Below are positions 31,241-44,000 of a DNA stretch of 64,000 nucleotides, in pieces; within the stretch, counting starts at the first letter, position 1, and each line of letters starts with the position of its first letter. The position numbers and the translations under genes were made by a program. The stretch spans positions 1,548,001 through 1,612,000 of the forward strand of contig NW_024466307.1 of the NCBI RefSeq assembly GCF_017591425.1. Reading direction: 5' to 3'. A model generated the notes under the pieces. That model did no database searches and was not told where the DNA came from. It saw only the letters and a program-made list of their open reading frames with translations. The DNA is from Ochotona curzoniae. Its lineage: Eukaryota > Chordata > Mammalia > Lagomorpha > Ochotonidae.

Positions 31241-32694
31241 TGGGTGGCCGCCCACAAATCCTGTGGGGGAGCAAGGAGGAAACATAGCAGAGCCTTCATG
31301 GAAAGCCCTGGAAGAGGTCGGAGGGATGTGTGCAATGCGAGAGTGAAGGTCATCTGGAAAAACAAGCAAGCTGTGGTCAGATAGCGCCCAGAGAACGGTA
31401 AGCAGAGTTGGGCAACCAGTTTGGCTGTACAGTCAGCTGCCTCAAAAACGAACACGCGCTGTGTTCACCGACAAAGCAAAGATCTTCAGAAGCACGCCTC
31501 ATTGCCCCCCTCGGCCTGCTCCACTAAGTGGCCCAGGGGAGCAGGCCAGGCAGCTGACCTGGGGAGGTGGGGGTGGCAGGGAGGGGAAGGGGCGGGCTGG
31601 GGCTCTGGCAGCAGATCTTACTTATGGCCTCCACCATCGGTGGGCACCGAGAGGCATGGGGGGGGAGGGAGGCCGCACTCCCCACGACACACACGACACA
31701 CACGCAGCTTCTGAGAGTGAATCTGGAGAAGCCTCTTGCCTTTGTGTGCTGTTTTCTTAACCAAATACACCGCCTCATACTTCTTTAGCGCCTGACCCTA
31801 TGGTGGGCACTGCACCCTGGCTTCAAGGCTGTTTGGATATTCTCTCGGTCATTCCCGTGCCCTGCCCAAAGGGGCAGCAAAGCTGCCTTGTTCACGGCTG
31901 GGCTTTCAGGGTCCTTGCCTATTCTGGATCATAAGACACGTGGAACGACTGAGCAAGTGAATGAACGCAGCTCTGCGGTTGAGGTCACAACGCTGAGTCA
32001 GCCAGCACCTGGGCCCCCCGCGTCCTTGTGCTGCTGCTGGCTTTTCCCGGACATTCTGCCAGTCAGCAGAGGCGACGCATCTGGAGTTCACTGAGCACTC
32101 ACGCAGCCTCCAGGCTGACCAAGGAGCAACACTGAGCCCGGTCTGCAGTGACCCCACTGTGCCCCGCCCCTCCCTCGCCATGCCGCAAGCAATAGGGTTT
32201 CTTAAGTTTTGCCTTCTCCCTTCTGCCTGCCTCTGCTGCAGACCCCTAAGCTCCTGACCTGGGTGGGAGTGTCTGGGCCACAGGCTCCTCCTCTCCGCCC
32301 CAACTTGTTAGGGGCTGACACAAAGTCAAGAGCAAAGGCCACCCAGACAACAGGAGAAATTGTTTATTTAGTTAGGCCTTCATATCCACGACACACAAAG
32401 AACACCCTCAGACAGGCAAGGATGAAAGAGAAGGAGCCACGAATGGCCAGGGGCACAGGAAAAGGGGCTCCGCGTTCACGGTCAGACACCATCCACCAGG
32501 AAGGCTGCTACAAGGGAGGACGAGCGGAGAGCACCAAGGGCCAGAACGGAAGAGGCGACTCCGGAACCTGCGGCCAGATGACCAGAGTGGGATATGGTCG
32601 CTCCCACGGGCACCAGGAAGGCAGGGCCCTCCAGAACAAACACACAGCTGTCCCAGGGGGTGAACCCTGATCTTGTTCGTCTCTTAGTGGCTTA

Positions 32695-32790
32695 CTACAA
32701 GTGAACCGGCAGGTGGAGGTTCTTTGTCTCTCCTTCTCTATGCGTAAATCAGCCTTTCCGATAAAAATAAACATATATTTAAAAAAAATA
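32695..32790 (+). mobile_element. C-repeat SINE fragment, plus (3' end)
   Basis: 'gtgaaccggcaggtggaggt' to 'cctttccgataaaaataaac' and an A run. Confidence 0.8.
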
Positions 32791-32794
32791 GATA

Positions 32795-33140
32795 ATATCT
32801 ATTTTAATTTGAAAGGCATGGTTACAGAGAGATGGGGGAGGGGCTCTTCCATCTGCTGGTTCACTCCCCAGATGGCCCACAACATGCAGGGTTGGCCTAG
32901 GCTAAAACCAATGGCCATGCGCTTCTTTCAGGATTCCCACGTGGGTGCAGGGACCCAAGCTCTTACTCCATCATCTGCTGCTTTCCCAGGTCTGTCAGCA
33001 GGGAGCAGAATCAGAAGTGGAGTCACCAAAACTTGCACTGGTGCCTATATGGGATGCCAGTCCCGCGGGCAGTAGCTTAAGCCCCTGCATTGCAGTGCCA
33101 GCCCCTCAAATAAGTAAATCTCTTAAAAACAAAATCTTGA
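32795..33140 (-). mobile_element. C-repeat SINE, older form, minus
   Basis: The tail tctattttaatttgaaaggc lies at the left and the head 'cattgcagtgccagcccctc' at the right, making a tail-to-tail pair with the fragment before it. Confidence 0.85.
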
Positions 33141-34949
33141 GATGGTGAAGCCCATGGGTCTCAGGGCTACGGGGAGGGCTGTGGGGAGCCTGTAAGGTAC
33201 TCAGCACAGCTAACTCACAGAGCGGCAGGCTGACCACCCCGTCAGCACCCAAGGGAAAGGCTGAGAGGGGACGTTCAGAAAGCGATGGCAGTCCGTTAGG
33301 GTGCTGAGAGGAGGTCCTAGGACTCACTGCTGTGGGTGGGGAGATCTCCCGGAGGAAGGCTGGAAGAGGTCTGTGAGCCCTGAGCCCCATGGCTGCAGGG
33401 GCTCTGACCTCCACCGGGTTCTAAAGGGAGGTGCTGCAGAAGTGCAGGCCACCGCAGGGAACTGAAGATGCCTCGTGTCCTGCATCCTTACTCTCCTGTT
33501 TTCACTCACAGAGACACAACAGAGCTCGTCGCAACATCTCACAAACCGAGGGGAACATCCAGGCGGCTGCGCTTCCTGTCCCCAACACCCAAGCACCAAT
33601 AATGGGAAACCATCTCAATGGTGCAAGGTTAACTACGACAATTTCGGACTCAGAAGAGCTATGAAAAGCTGGTTGCATTTCAGAGCCCCAAGTGGAATGG
33701 CAAGTGAAAGTCCTGGCATTTTTCCCATCCACACACTGGGACAGGCACTTGTTCGGCCATTGGATGTCTAGGGTCTCATTGAAACACAGGAGGGAGGATC
33801 TTCCCCCCCAGCACCAGTGCTGCCCACACACTGTGGAATATAAACTATGGTGTCAGGAAAGCACAGCGGGAACCAGAGGCTCCAACTGCCTTTCCCCAGG
33901 TTATAATAGCAAGGGACGGGCTCCAGTGCTCAGCCTGCCCCTCTCCTATGGGACCGACCTTCAACCAGAATGGGCTCTGTAGAAGCTCGAGGACTCGGTC
34001 AAGGCATGCTGCCCCGTCCACCACTCTGCAGAGATCAAAGAGTCCAGCAGCCATCCAGAGCACCAGGGGGCACGTGGTTCTCTGGGACTGGGACAAGGAC
34101 CGGCAGGGTTGGCAGCTCCATGGGGGTGCAGGGGATGCCTGCTCACAGAGCTGTGGGTAAAGGTTGCACTGGCCACAGGTGAGCTGTGGACCCTCACCTG
34201 CCATGGATGCAACTGGTAAGAGGTTCTTTTGTAAATGGACTTAACGGGATGGAGGGGTGAGAACGGCTACAGACACTGGGCCACACACATCTCACCTATA
34301 CCAACCATGTACACACCACAGCCAGGCACCCACTGGGTGAACACGGGTCAACATGCCAACTCAACGGAGGCCCTCGCAGTCAGCCAGAGCCTTCCTAGCC
34401 AACCCAAGCACTGCACAGCACGGTGCAGACTCAAGCCTGGTTCTTGCTGACCCAGGTCTCTGCTGCGGGAGGGGGTGGGTGAATCAATCTCCCTTCACCT
34501 TCTCATGCTTTCCAGTTTAAACCTGACATACTGATCATAAGCAAAATGAACAAGGTTTTGTTTAAACACGAAAGACTGCCCTCACCACCTGTTGTTGAGG
34601 TTTCCCGTGGTGTCACCAGGAGCTGCAGGGCCCCACTAGGTGTGCAGGGTGGATTCATGCATCCCTGGACGCAGGAGGCACTGGCCTCCACCAGGTACTT
34701 AGCCCGGGCTTGCGAGGAACTTCTAGGAATCAGGCCCTAGCGAGGGCCAGGCAGGTCAAGGTCAGCGGCCAAAGCACTGGGACACAGCTGTGTTTGGTCC
34801 CTCAGCTGGCGGTGGCCTCAGGCTGTCTTGTTTGTTCTAGGCCTGGGTGCCCCCTCCCATCCTGGGAAAGCAAACCTCTCCCCGGCTCTGGGAGAGGGGA
34901 CGAGGCAGTCTGTACCCTGCCCACACCCACTGCTGGGGGGAGCCCAGAG

Positions 34950-34955
34950 TATAAA
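34950..34955 (+). promoter_or_regulatory. BHMT: BHMT TATA box
   Basis: TATAAA inside gagtataaagtgcc, 75 bases upstream of the BHMT ATG, so transcription should begin near 34980. Unlike the BHMT2 promoter, the region is not CpG-island-like, which fits a tissue-restricted gene such as liver BHMT. Confidence 0.7.
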
Positions 34956-35030
34956 GTGCCGGCTGTGGGCGCAGGCAGGGCTCACCTGGTCTGTCGCACA
35001 GTGCTGTGTACACGTCCAGACACCACGAGG

Positions 35031-35063
35031 ATGGCACCCATCGGGGGCAAAAGCACCAAGAGG
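35031..35063 (+). CDS. BHMT: BHMT coding exon 1
   Basis: [11 protein letters not shown] from the first ATG after the TATA box, with A at -3 (accacgaggATGg context). The donor is gtgagt. Confidence 0.93.
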
Positions 35064-38000
35064 GTGAGTGACAGAGATCCCGAGGCGCCCAGGCTCCAGG
35101 AGCCCAAGGAAGCCTGCACCCGCAGCCCATCCCCAGAGCAGGAGGACTCCAAACTTTTCTGAGCATCCCTCACTCCTGCCCCACGCATCCCAGGCTGGCT
35201 CAGGACCAGAGCGTGCGCCTGGTCCCTGCCACACTCCCACCTGCGCTCTGCACACTGTCGTGCCCTTAGCACGATTTTAAATAAAAACAAATCTAGCAGC
35301 TGCAGGTCCTAGCTGCCAAGCTCGAATCTGGGAGACCCTGGACATGCATGCAGTGCTGGGGATAGTGTCATCCTGGTAGGGAGGAGGGGGGCTTCCCAGA
35401 CCTGGGGGGAGAAGTCAGGTGAAGCTGAGGGCTGCCTCCCGAAGGCCATACCCCTCATCCTGTGATGTTTGCCATTTGTCACATCGGTCATGAGTGCCAG
35501 CAGGTGTGAGGCGATGCTAAAGATACTCCACATCATTCCTAACCTGGACACCATCCAAGTGTCAGGGAGCCCTGGACCCCATCCTTCTGCAGCCCAAGTG
35601 ACTTCCCTGGGCCAGGCGCCTTAACTTGTCCTCCTCCAACTCACAGAGGGGCCTTGTTCCTGACACTTCCTAGCTGGACAGAGAGGCACACACACACACA
35701 CACAGGTCCCATCTGCTGCTTCTTCCATATGCCTACATTGGTTGGCACTGGACCAGAGAGAGGCCAGGAACTCGGTCCACATAGGATCCACCTACTTGAG
35801 CCCTCAGAAAACAGGTCGGGAGTGCCCAGAAAACAGAGTTGTGTCTGGAACCCAGGCACTCCAGAGAGCAGCAGGTGTCTCCACGCTGAGGCCTCCCCAC
35901 AGCTGAAGTCTGTGAGTCTTTGAAATTACAAATTCGTTACACTAGAAAAGAACTTCCTTATTGACCAAATCCTTTGTAAGCCATGAGTCCAGGAAGTCAG
36001 GGCCCAGGCCTGTGAGTGCAGTGGCACAGGAGTAGGGGTCCCTCACATGCCCACTGCTCACTTACCTTTCCTTGGCCTTGTCAGAGTGCATACCTGGGCA
36101 CGGCTCAACACAGCTGTTGCTGTAGAAAGTAACTAACTCAAACTGGCATCCATATGGGATGCCAGTGCCACAGGCAAAAGTTTAGCCTCCTATGCCATAG
36201 TGCTACATTTCAAAGACAGAGGGACATATTGAGAGGAACAAACAATGAGAGGAGAGAGAAATCCTGCCTTTTGGTTCACCCCCCAAATGGCTGCAATGGG
36301 CAGATACAGGCCAAGCCAAAGCAGCCTTGGACTCTGTCCAGGTCTCTCACACGGGCAGCTGGGGCACAAGCACTGTGCTGAGTACAGCCCTATTCCCACA
36401 CGTGTCAGCAGGGAGCTGGACTGGAAGCAGTCAGAGGTTTAAGGCAATGGAAGTGCCCCTATCCTGGTAGTTTTACGCTGTGTATGAGTTCTAGTTACAG
36501 GATGGATACACTGTACAACATGTGAAACTTTGAAAATGTAATTCTGAATTTAGAATAAGTATATTCTCAGGACCGGTGTTGTGGCGCTATGGACTGAGCC
36601 ACTGCCGGTGAAGTGCCAGGTGGAGTCTGCTTGTTCCACTTCAGATCCAGCTCTCTACAAACTGCACTTGGGAAAGCTGTCCCATGGATTTCTAGAACAA
36701 TCACACACTTCTCATGAACGTACTCAAAGCCAGAAGCTCCTAGAACGTAACACATGCACACTTGCTCTGATCCCAGGGTATCCTAGAGCGGCTGAATGCT
36801 GGTGAGGTTGTGATTGGGGATGGCGGATTTGTCTTTGCGCTGGAGAAGAGGGGCTACGTGAAGGCAGGGCCCTGGACCCCAGAGGCCGCTGTGGAGCACC
36901 CAGAGGCAGGTGGGTACCAGGTCTGCTCCACTTCCTTCAATGCCCCTCCCCAAACTCCTCCGCGGTCCCCTCTCTCTCTAGCCCAGGTAGACTTCCACAT
37001 CCATTGGGACGATGCAGCCAGCACATTGCCTGCTACTGTTCAGAGCTCAGATGCAGAGTTCTCCCTTCTCGCCCTCCCCCAGTAGCTCAGCTCTAGGCTT
37101 CGCCACCAGTGAGCTGGCCCCTGCCACCCGCCCGTGCTCTCGCAGACCCCACCCCGGCCGAGGCAGTGTCCCATGCCCATGCTCCCCCAGGGCCACTCTG
37201 GCCCTCACCCTCATCCGGGGGCTGTAGGAGACTGCCCTGACACTGAGCTCTGTGTGATTACAGCAGCTGCAGGCATGTGTGCCTGTGTGTGGGGACCCTG
37301 CCCCACTCTAAGGTCTGAGACCCTGAAAGATGCCAAAAGCAACACAGGCTAGCTGCTCCCTCACCTGGGGCTGCAGCCCAGACTCTTCACTCAGCCTCGG
37401 TTTCTGTCCGTCTGTGCCTGGTCCTTGCAACATGTCCCCGTCTCCTGCCCCTGTGCCAGCTTCCCACACCTGAGCAGCAGTTGCCTCCTTTAGCACCTAG
37501 GTGCTCCTCCCAGCCCTCACCGGGCCAGTGCCTCCACTAGCAGTCCTAGTCCCCCTGCCATGCAGCCCTTCCCATCGTCCTGGGGCAGCTACTGCCGCAT
37601 GGGCTGTGGGTTGTCCAGGGCAGTGCGGTGGGATGCTCAGCCACATGCAGGGGCCATTTTGCACACATGACAAGGGATGCCCTGGTGGGTAATGAACTTC
37701 CACTCGCTGGCCTTGGGCTGGCAGGAGTGACCAAGGGTTCCTTTTGACCTCTCGGTAACACTAGGGTGTACACAGGCCAAGCAATCAGGGAGGGCAGCAG
37801 CTCTGGTGGGTACCCTGAGGGCTGAGGGATGGGGTCTGAGCCATAGGGGGTGCTGAGCCCCCTGCGCTGTCTCCCCACAGTGCGTCAGCTGCACCGCGAG
37901 TTCCTGCGGGCGGGCTCCAACGTCATGCAGACCTTCACCTTCTACGCCAGCGAGGACAAGCTGGAGAACAGGGGCAACTACGTGGCTGAGAAGCTCTCGG

Positions 38001-41000
38001 TGAGTGGTCCAGGACTTGTCACTCAGGGTCCCTAGACCACGTTGCAGGGCTGCAGGGAGCAGCCTACAGAAGGCCCATTTATAGCCAGTCATTCACTGGG
38101 TCCCTGGGGAGAGGCGTAAGCCATGAGAGCGCCCCTCTGACGTGCTCCCAGTCCTGCCCAAGGTAGAGAGATGAGGGGGGTCGGGGCAGGGTTGTAACCC
38201 CTCAACCGCAACCTCACAGGAGACCCATGGGGCTGTGTGCCCTGGCTGGGTTTGGGGTTTGCTGTGGAAGGGTAAGGGCCCGTTTTTCATGTCTCAAGTC
38301 ATTAGGAAAGACCTGGTGAGTTACGTGTCGGAGAAAATCAGAAGAACTCTGCATCAGACACACACACAATTGCCAGGGGCTCTTCCCACTGCAGCCCAGG
38401 CATTGAAATCACCAATTTGGCTCCTGCCATGCTCTCACACACACGCACACCTTGGATTTCAGGTTACATCCAACAGGTGACCTGTCTGCCTTACAGCAGC
38501 AGCCACTAACCACCGGCGCTATCCCTGCAAACGGGCAGAGCAGCGAACTGCCCCGCGACCAGCATTTCCCCAAGTAAAACCGCGTATCTGTGTGGCCCAT
38601 GAAGGTGCAGATGCCTTGTGTCCCCTCCCCCCACCTCAGGGGCAGAAGGTCAACGAGGCCGCCTGTGACATCGCGCGGCAAGTGGCTGACGAGGGAGACG
38701 CACTGGTGGCTGGCGGCGTGAGCCAGACCCCGTCCTACCTCAGCTGCAAGAGCGAGGCGGAGGTGAAGAGCATCTTCCGGCAGCAGCTGGAGGTCTTTGT
38801 GAAGAAGAACGTGGACTTCCTGATTGCCGAGGTACGGGAGGGCCACAGGGGGCTGGCGTGCTTCCTTGTCACCCCCGGGGGCTGGGCACCTGTTGGGACA
38901 GCAGTGTTAGTCCAGAAAGTCATTTCTGCAGGGTCCTGCATCGTGGTGCCTCCCATATGGATGCGGGTTTGAGCCCCAGCTATTCCACTTCTGACCCAGC
39001 TCCCTGCCTATGGCTTGAGAAAGCATTGGAAAAAGACTCAAGTCTTTTTTCCAATGTAGGTGTTTGGCTATATTTGATTGAGTCAATTTAATGCAGTACT
39101 TTCCAAATTTAGACTGAAATTCCTACTGACAAATCACCATTTGATTCTGTTCTATGTAAAAAAGAAAAACAAAAACAAACGATCAAAGCTAATCAATCAG
39201 CCCAGTTCTACTAAGCTGTCTGTCAGTGTTCAGTCCCGCTGGGAGCAGGACTAAAGGACCCCCACCTGCTTTCAGTATTTTGAGCACGTCGAAGAGGCCG
39301 TGTGGGCTGTCGAGGTCTTGAAAACATCTGGCAAGCCAGTGGCTGTGACCATGTGCATCGGGCCTGAGGGTGACCTGCATGGCGTGCCGCCAGGCGAGTG
39401 TGCCGTGCGTCTGGTCAAAGCAGGTAAGAGCCATGCCATGGCTGTGCGACGGGGGGGGGGGAGCTTCGGGAATGGCGAAGGCACCTGATGCAGGAGTACC
39501 AGCAATGGCATCCGTCTCAGTCGTGGCAGGGGTGAATGCATGCCGCCAAGGTTGTTGAGAAGGGCAGCTAGAGCCGTGCTGTGGGCTCAGCAACCAAGAG
39601 TTGAGAAGAACGTTCTGGAAAGTCAGAAGCAGTAACATACAAGGCATTTTATTTACAACTTGTCTCAAGGGGAGGTCTTGCAACATCAATATCTTGAAAG
39701 TTAGCTGGCCTCTCTGCCAGAGTTGTCGCATTCTGACAAACCGCAAGTACACTCTGCTCTTGGTAATTGGTATAATCAGTCAAAAGAATTATTTCATAGC
39801 AAATACGAACCAACTAATAAATCTCTTATGCAATTTTGTTTCCTAGTATTGGGTTTTGTTTCCAGTAGGAATCATGTACTGTTTTCAGAGCTGCCTCTCT
39901 TGAAAACCTAGAGTCCCTCGGAGCCAATGGAAGAGCCCAGCTCACCCCAAGGAACTGAGAAATTGTGACTGAACCTCTGTCCAAAATCCTGTTCTCCCTC
40001 AAATCCCAAGTCTCCACGAATGTTGCTCGTCATCCATAAGTTACCTAGAGGCCTAGATTTGACCAGAAACATGAAACCAAAGAACAAGAGAGTCAGCTTG
40101 GGAAATGCGCCAGAGGCTTGGGGACCTCTGTCCCTAGTAGGTACAGTGCCTGGCCCTTGTCCCTCACCTTCTGAGCTTGTGTCCTGGCTGACCCCTCCAC
40201 TAGACTATAGGGTGCTAAAGGCAGAGGCGTAGGCGTATGTGGCTCCTACCACAGCCTTCACCAGCCTGTCCTGCAATACTTCATCAGATGCCACCCCAGG
40301 TACCCTGACCTGGCTGCTGTAGCCCAGGTGATCACCCCGTGCTCCAGGCCACAGCCAATCCCCGTGCATACTGCTCATGGCACGTTCGGTCTGTAAGAAT
40401 GCTCACAGCACTGTCTGGTCACACCAACTGAAACAGGTCTCTTGCTGTGGACTTTGGGCCTTGGATGCAGTCCTGTGCTTCATGGATCATCAGACAGGGA
40501 GGATGTATTGGTGCTGCCACCTTAACCTGACCCTACAGCACCCTGCACTAAGGCACAAACCCTCCTAGTCACAGGCCAGGCCCTGTAACAACATTTCCCC
40601 ATACGCCTCTTACAAGGAGCCGCACACCTAACAGGCAGCCAGTCAATGGTCGAAGGGTGAGCAGCACAACACCCCGGACAAGAAGGCAAGGCTGTGACCT
40701 GCCGAGTGAAGACGAGAAAGCCGTAGCAAGGTCAGCGTCAGAGACGGAGATGTGGGAGGCAGGCATGCTGATGGTTTGCACGTCCCAGGGTCTGAAGGCG
40801 AAGAGGAAGAGGTGACGTTGCAGGGACACTGCAGCATCACTCCTCAGTCTCGAGGAGCAGTGTACACGTCACTCCACGAGGGCAGCAGGAAGCCGCACAC
40901 AAAGGGCACGGGGGTCATGGGGCCATGGGAGCCAGGAGCCGGGCCAGGGTGGGAGCAGGCCTCGGCCCACTGGGCTAAGTGCTGCTGACACAGTTAGCAA

Positions 41001-44000
41001 GGCACGGAGACACAGATGCAGCTCCTGGACCCAGCTGGATCACGACAAAGGCTCAGGAGAGCAAGACCTCACCAGAACAAGCAAGAAGACCAAGCCCTGG
41101 ACACAGCTCCTTGTGCACCACTGGCCACTGGGGGCCGAGTGCCACCAACGCATGCTGTCACCACTTCTGGCATCTATGTAAGGCAAGCCCCTGGGCCAGC
41201 AGCTGGTCAACTGCACTTCTCTCTGGCCTAGGAACAACCCAAGAGTCCTTCAACAGAACATAAAACAACTCGGCCGTGAGAAAGAGTGCAGCTCTGCTAA
41301 CACGCTAGGCCAGGGATGAGCCAGGGCAGCCCAGGGTGAGCCCTACATTCCCACACAGGGGTGTCCATGGCAGGCATGAACTGCTGCCTGAACCCCATGA
41401 GTTGGCCAAGTGAAATCAACCAGCCACAAAGGGGCAGATCTCCTAGCGTTTCTCTTCACAAGTATCTAGAAAGAGTAAATCTACCAAGTAGACTGGAGAC
41501 TGCCAGGGGAGGAAAAGAGGGAAATTGCTTGATTGCTTCACTGGCACAAAGTTCTCTTTGGGATGGCGGAAACTTCCAGAGATGATGGCAGTAATGGTGG
41601 CACAATATTGAAAATGGAATCGAGGTTGCTGAGGCTGGCCAATTTTTTCAATTTCAGAAAATTTTCCTTTGACAGTTCTTCCCATTCTGAAATGACAGGA
41701 TAACAGATAGCCACTGCCTGCTCTAATCCTCCAAGAGAAAAAAACTTCCAGAACAGTGTATGAGCCCTGCCAGGCAGACCACCCCTGGTGCTATCAAACA
41801 CAATGGCCACAACAGTTGCTTTCAATGAAAGAAAAAAAAAAGAGAGAGAGAGAGCGATGTCTGCAGTCTGTCAGGTTCTCACTAAATCAGACCTCCTGGC
41901 AACTTCCAAAAGAAAACTTGAGGAGGACCCTCTGGAGGGCTGGTGATTCTGGAAGGTGCCAGCAGTGCCTGTCAAAATGACTAACAGTCCACCGTTTCGA
42001 TCATTTGAAGGCATGGGACACAAAATTCCTCCTAGAGAACATACCCTAAGGACTTTTTCCTGAATGACGCCCCTGCCCTTATGCCAGCAGCTCCTCGTGC
42101 ACTGGCGAGCCACAGCGCTCAGTGCTGGGAAGCTGACTGCAGTCAGAGCAAAGCTCGGCTGACTTGGTTCATTTAGGAAGGAAGATGGACGCCGGGACAG
42201 GCATGTGCTGCTTCAACTGGGCCAGACCCTCACCAGCATCCTGAAGATGCTGCCTCCCACCGGCGAGCGATGGTTTGCAGGGCCAGCTGCAGCAGCTGTC
42301 TGGGCAGGAGGGCAGATGGATAGGGGCCCATGGGCACTCAGTGCACCTAAGCCGAGTCCTCCTTCCCACTCACAGGGGCGTCCATCGTGGGCGTGAACTG
42401 CCACTTCGACCCCTTGACGAGTCTGCAGGCGGTGAGGCTCATGAAGGAGGGCCTGGCCGCTGCCCGCCTGCACGCACACCTGATGAGCCAGCCCTTGGCC
42501 TACCACACGCCTGACTGTGGCAAGCAAGGCTTCATCGACCTGCCCGAGTTTCCCTTCGGTGAGTCCTGCGCTGGCGAGGGTGGTAGTCCCTACTGATAAA
42601 CGGCAGTGTTTGGGGTCAGGGTAGGCACTAGAGACACGTCCCGTCTGCTGGTCCCTGGGTCATGGCAGCCTGGAAGGACCACGTGGTCAACCAGCATGAG
42701 CCTCTGGGCTGCCAGGAAGTCACAGCAGACAAGCAGCAATGACAACGGGTCAGGCCTCTGGGTTCCTGGGCAGTCGGGGGTGGGGCCGAGGGGAGGGTCT
42801 GAGCCAGGCCCTGCAGAAAAGCTCCGTATTGCTCTGGACCTGAATCTCTACCTAGGCAAAATAGGGGCGGGTAGTCATCTCCCAGACCTGTATAACGCCC
42901 CAGGACAGATGTCACTGCAGAGGTGCTGTGCTGGGTGGGGACCAGGGCCTCCCTGGGAGGACCATGCGGCCCCATGAGAATGGCAGGGCTGAGCAGGCAA
43001 AGAAAGCAGACACATGCACCGGGGCACGGGGCAGCGCCGCTGTCTGGCTGAAGCCACCTGGAGAAACAGCCCAAGAGGAAAAATATTTTTTTCTTTGGGA
43101 TAAAATACATATATGTATATATATCAGGAGAGCTTCCATTTGCTGATCCACTCCCCAGATGTGTACAATAGCCCAAGGTTGGGAGCTGAAGCTGGGAGCC
43201 AGGAACTCCATAGGTCTCCCATGCTGGTGACAAAGACAGGAAGCTGGGGTCAGGTGCTCCAAATGTGGGGTGTGGCTGTCCCCACAAGCAGCTCAGCCTC
43301 CAGACCAGATGCCCTGCCAAGTCCCAGATATTCCTTCTGCAGCACACAGATCCATCCCACAGATCCAATCTGAAATGCTCCCACTGCAGGAAGCTTGTGG
43401 AGAAACGGACATGAGGGGGTGGGGTCCTTGGAAACGTCTAGAAGGCTGGTGTCACTGCAGCAGAACTGGACTGCACTGATGGCTCCAGAAACGTGAGCAG
43501 CGGCAGCTGGCCTTGCAGGCTGACTGTGCCCGCTAACATTTCTTGCAGCCCTGGAGCCCCGCGTGGCCACCCGCTGGGACATTCAGAAGTATGCCAGGGA
43601 GGCCTACAACCTGGGCGTCCGCTACATCGGCGGCTGCTGCGGGTTCGAGCCCTACCACATCAGGGCCATCGCGGAGGAGCTGGCCCCGGAGAGGGGGTTC
43701 TTGCCCCCGGCGTCAGAGAAGCACGGCAGCTGGGGCAGCGGCCTGGACATGCACACCAAACCCTGGATCAGGGCCAGGTGAGTGCGTGCGGGCACTGCTG
43801 GGCAGATGGCCTGGGGTATCCGCAAACACCGTGGCTGCATGTGCAATGAGCGCGGATCCGGGGCCTGCAGGGATAGGGATGGGCAGGGCCTCTGCCTCCT
43901 GAGCTTGTCTCCATTTGCATTGGGGCAAATGAAGCGCGGTGGGGGCAGGGCTCCCCAGCGCAGGCTGGCAGTCCGCCATGTTGTAATGCAACCGCGAGAG

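Larger units (their letters stand above)
27013..34949. other. BHMT2-BHMT intergenic region, right part
   Basis: No gene found on either strand. Recognisable items are the SINEs at 28040-28497 and 32695-33140, L1 remnants around 30050-31240 and a possible LTR end near 29000-29230. Unassigned blocks are 27150-28040, 29230-30050, 31250-32690 and 33140-34949. Confidence 0.8.
35064..36776. other. BHMT intron 1
   Basis: Contains a short (CA)n (35688-35705), a minus SINE (36135-36440) and a plus SINE fragment ending about 85 bases before exon 2. Confidence 0.85.
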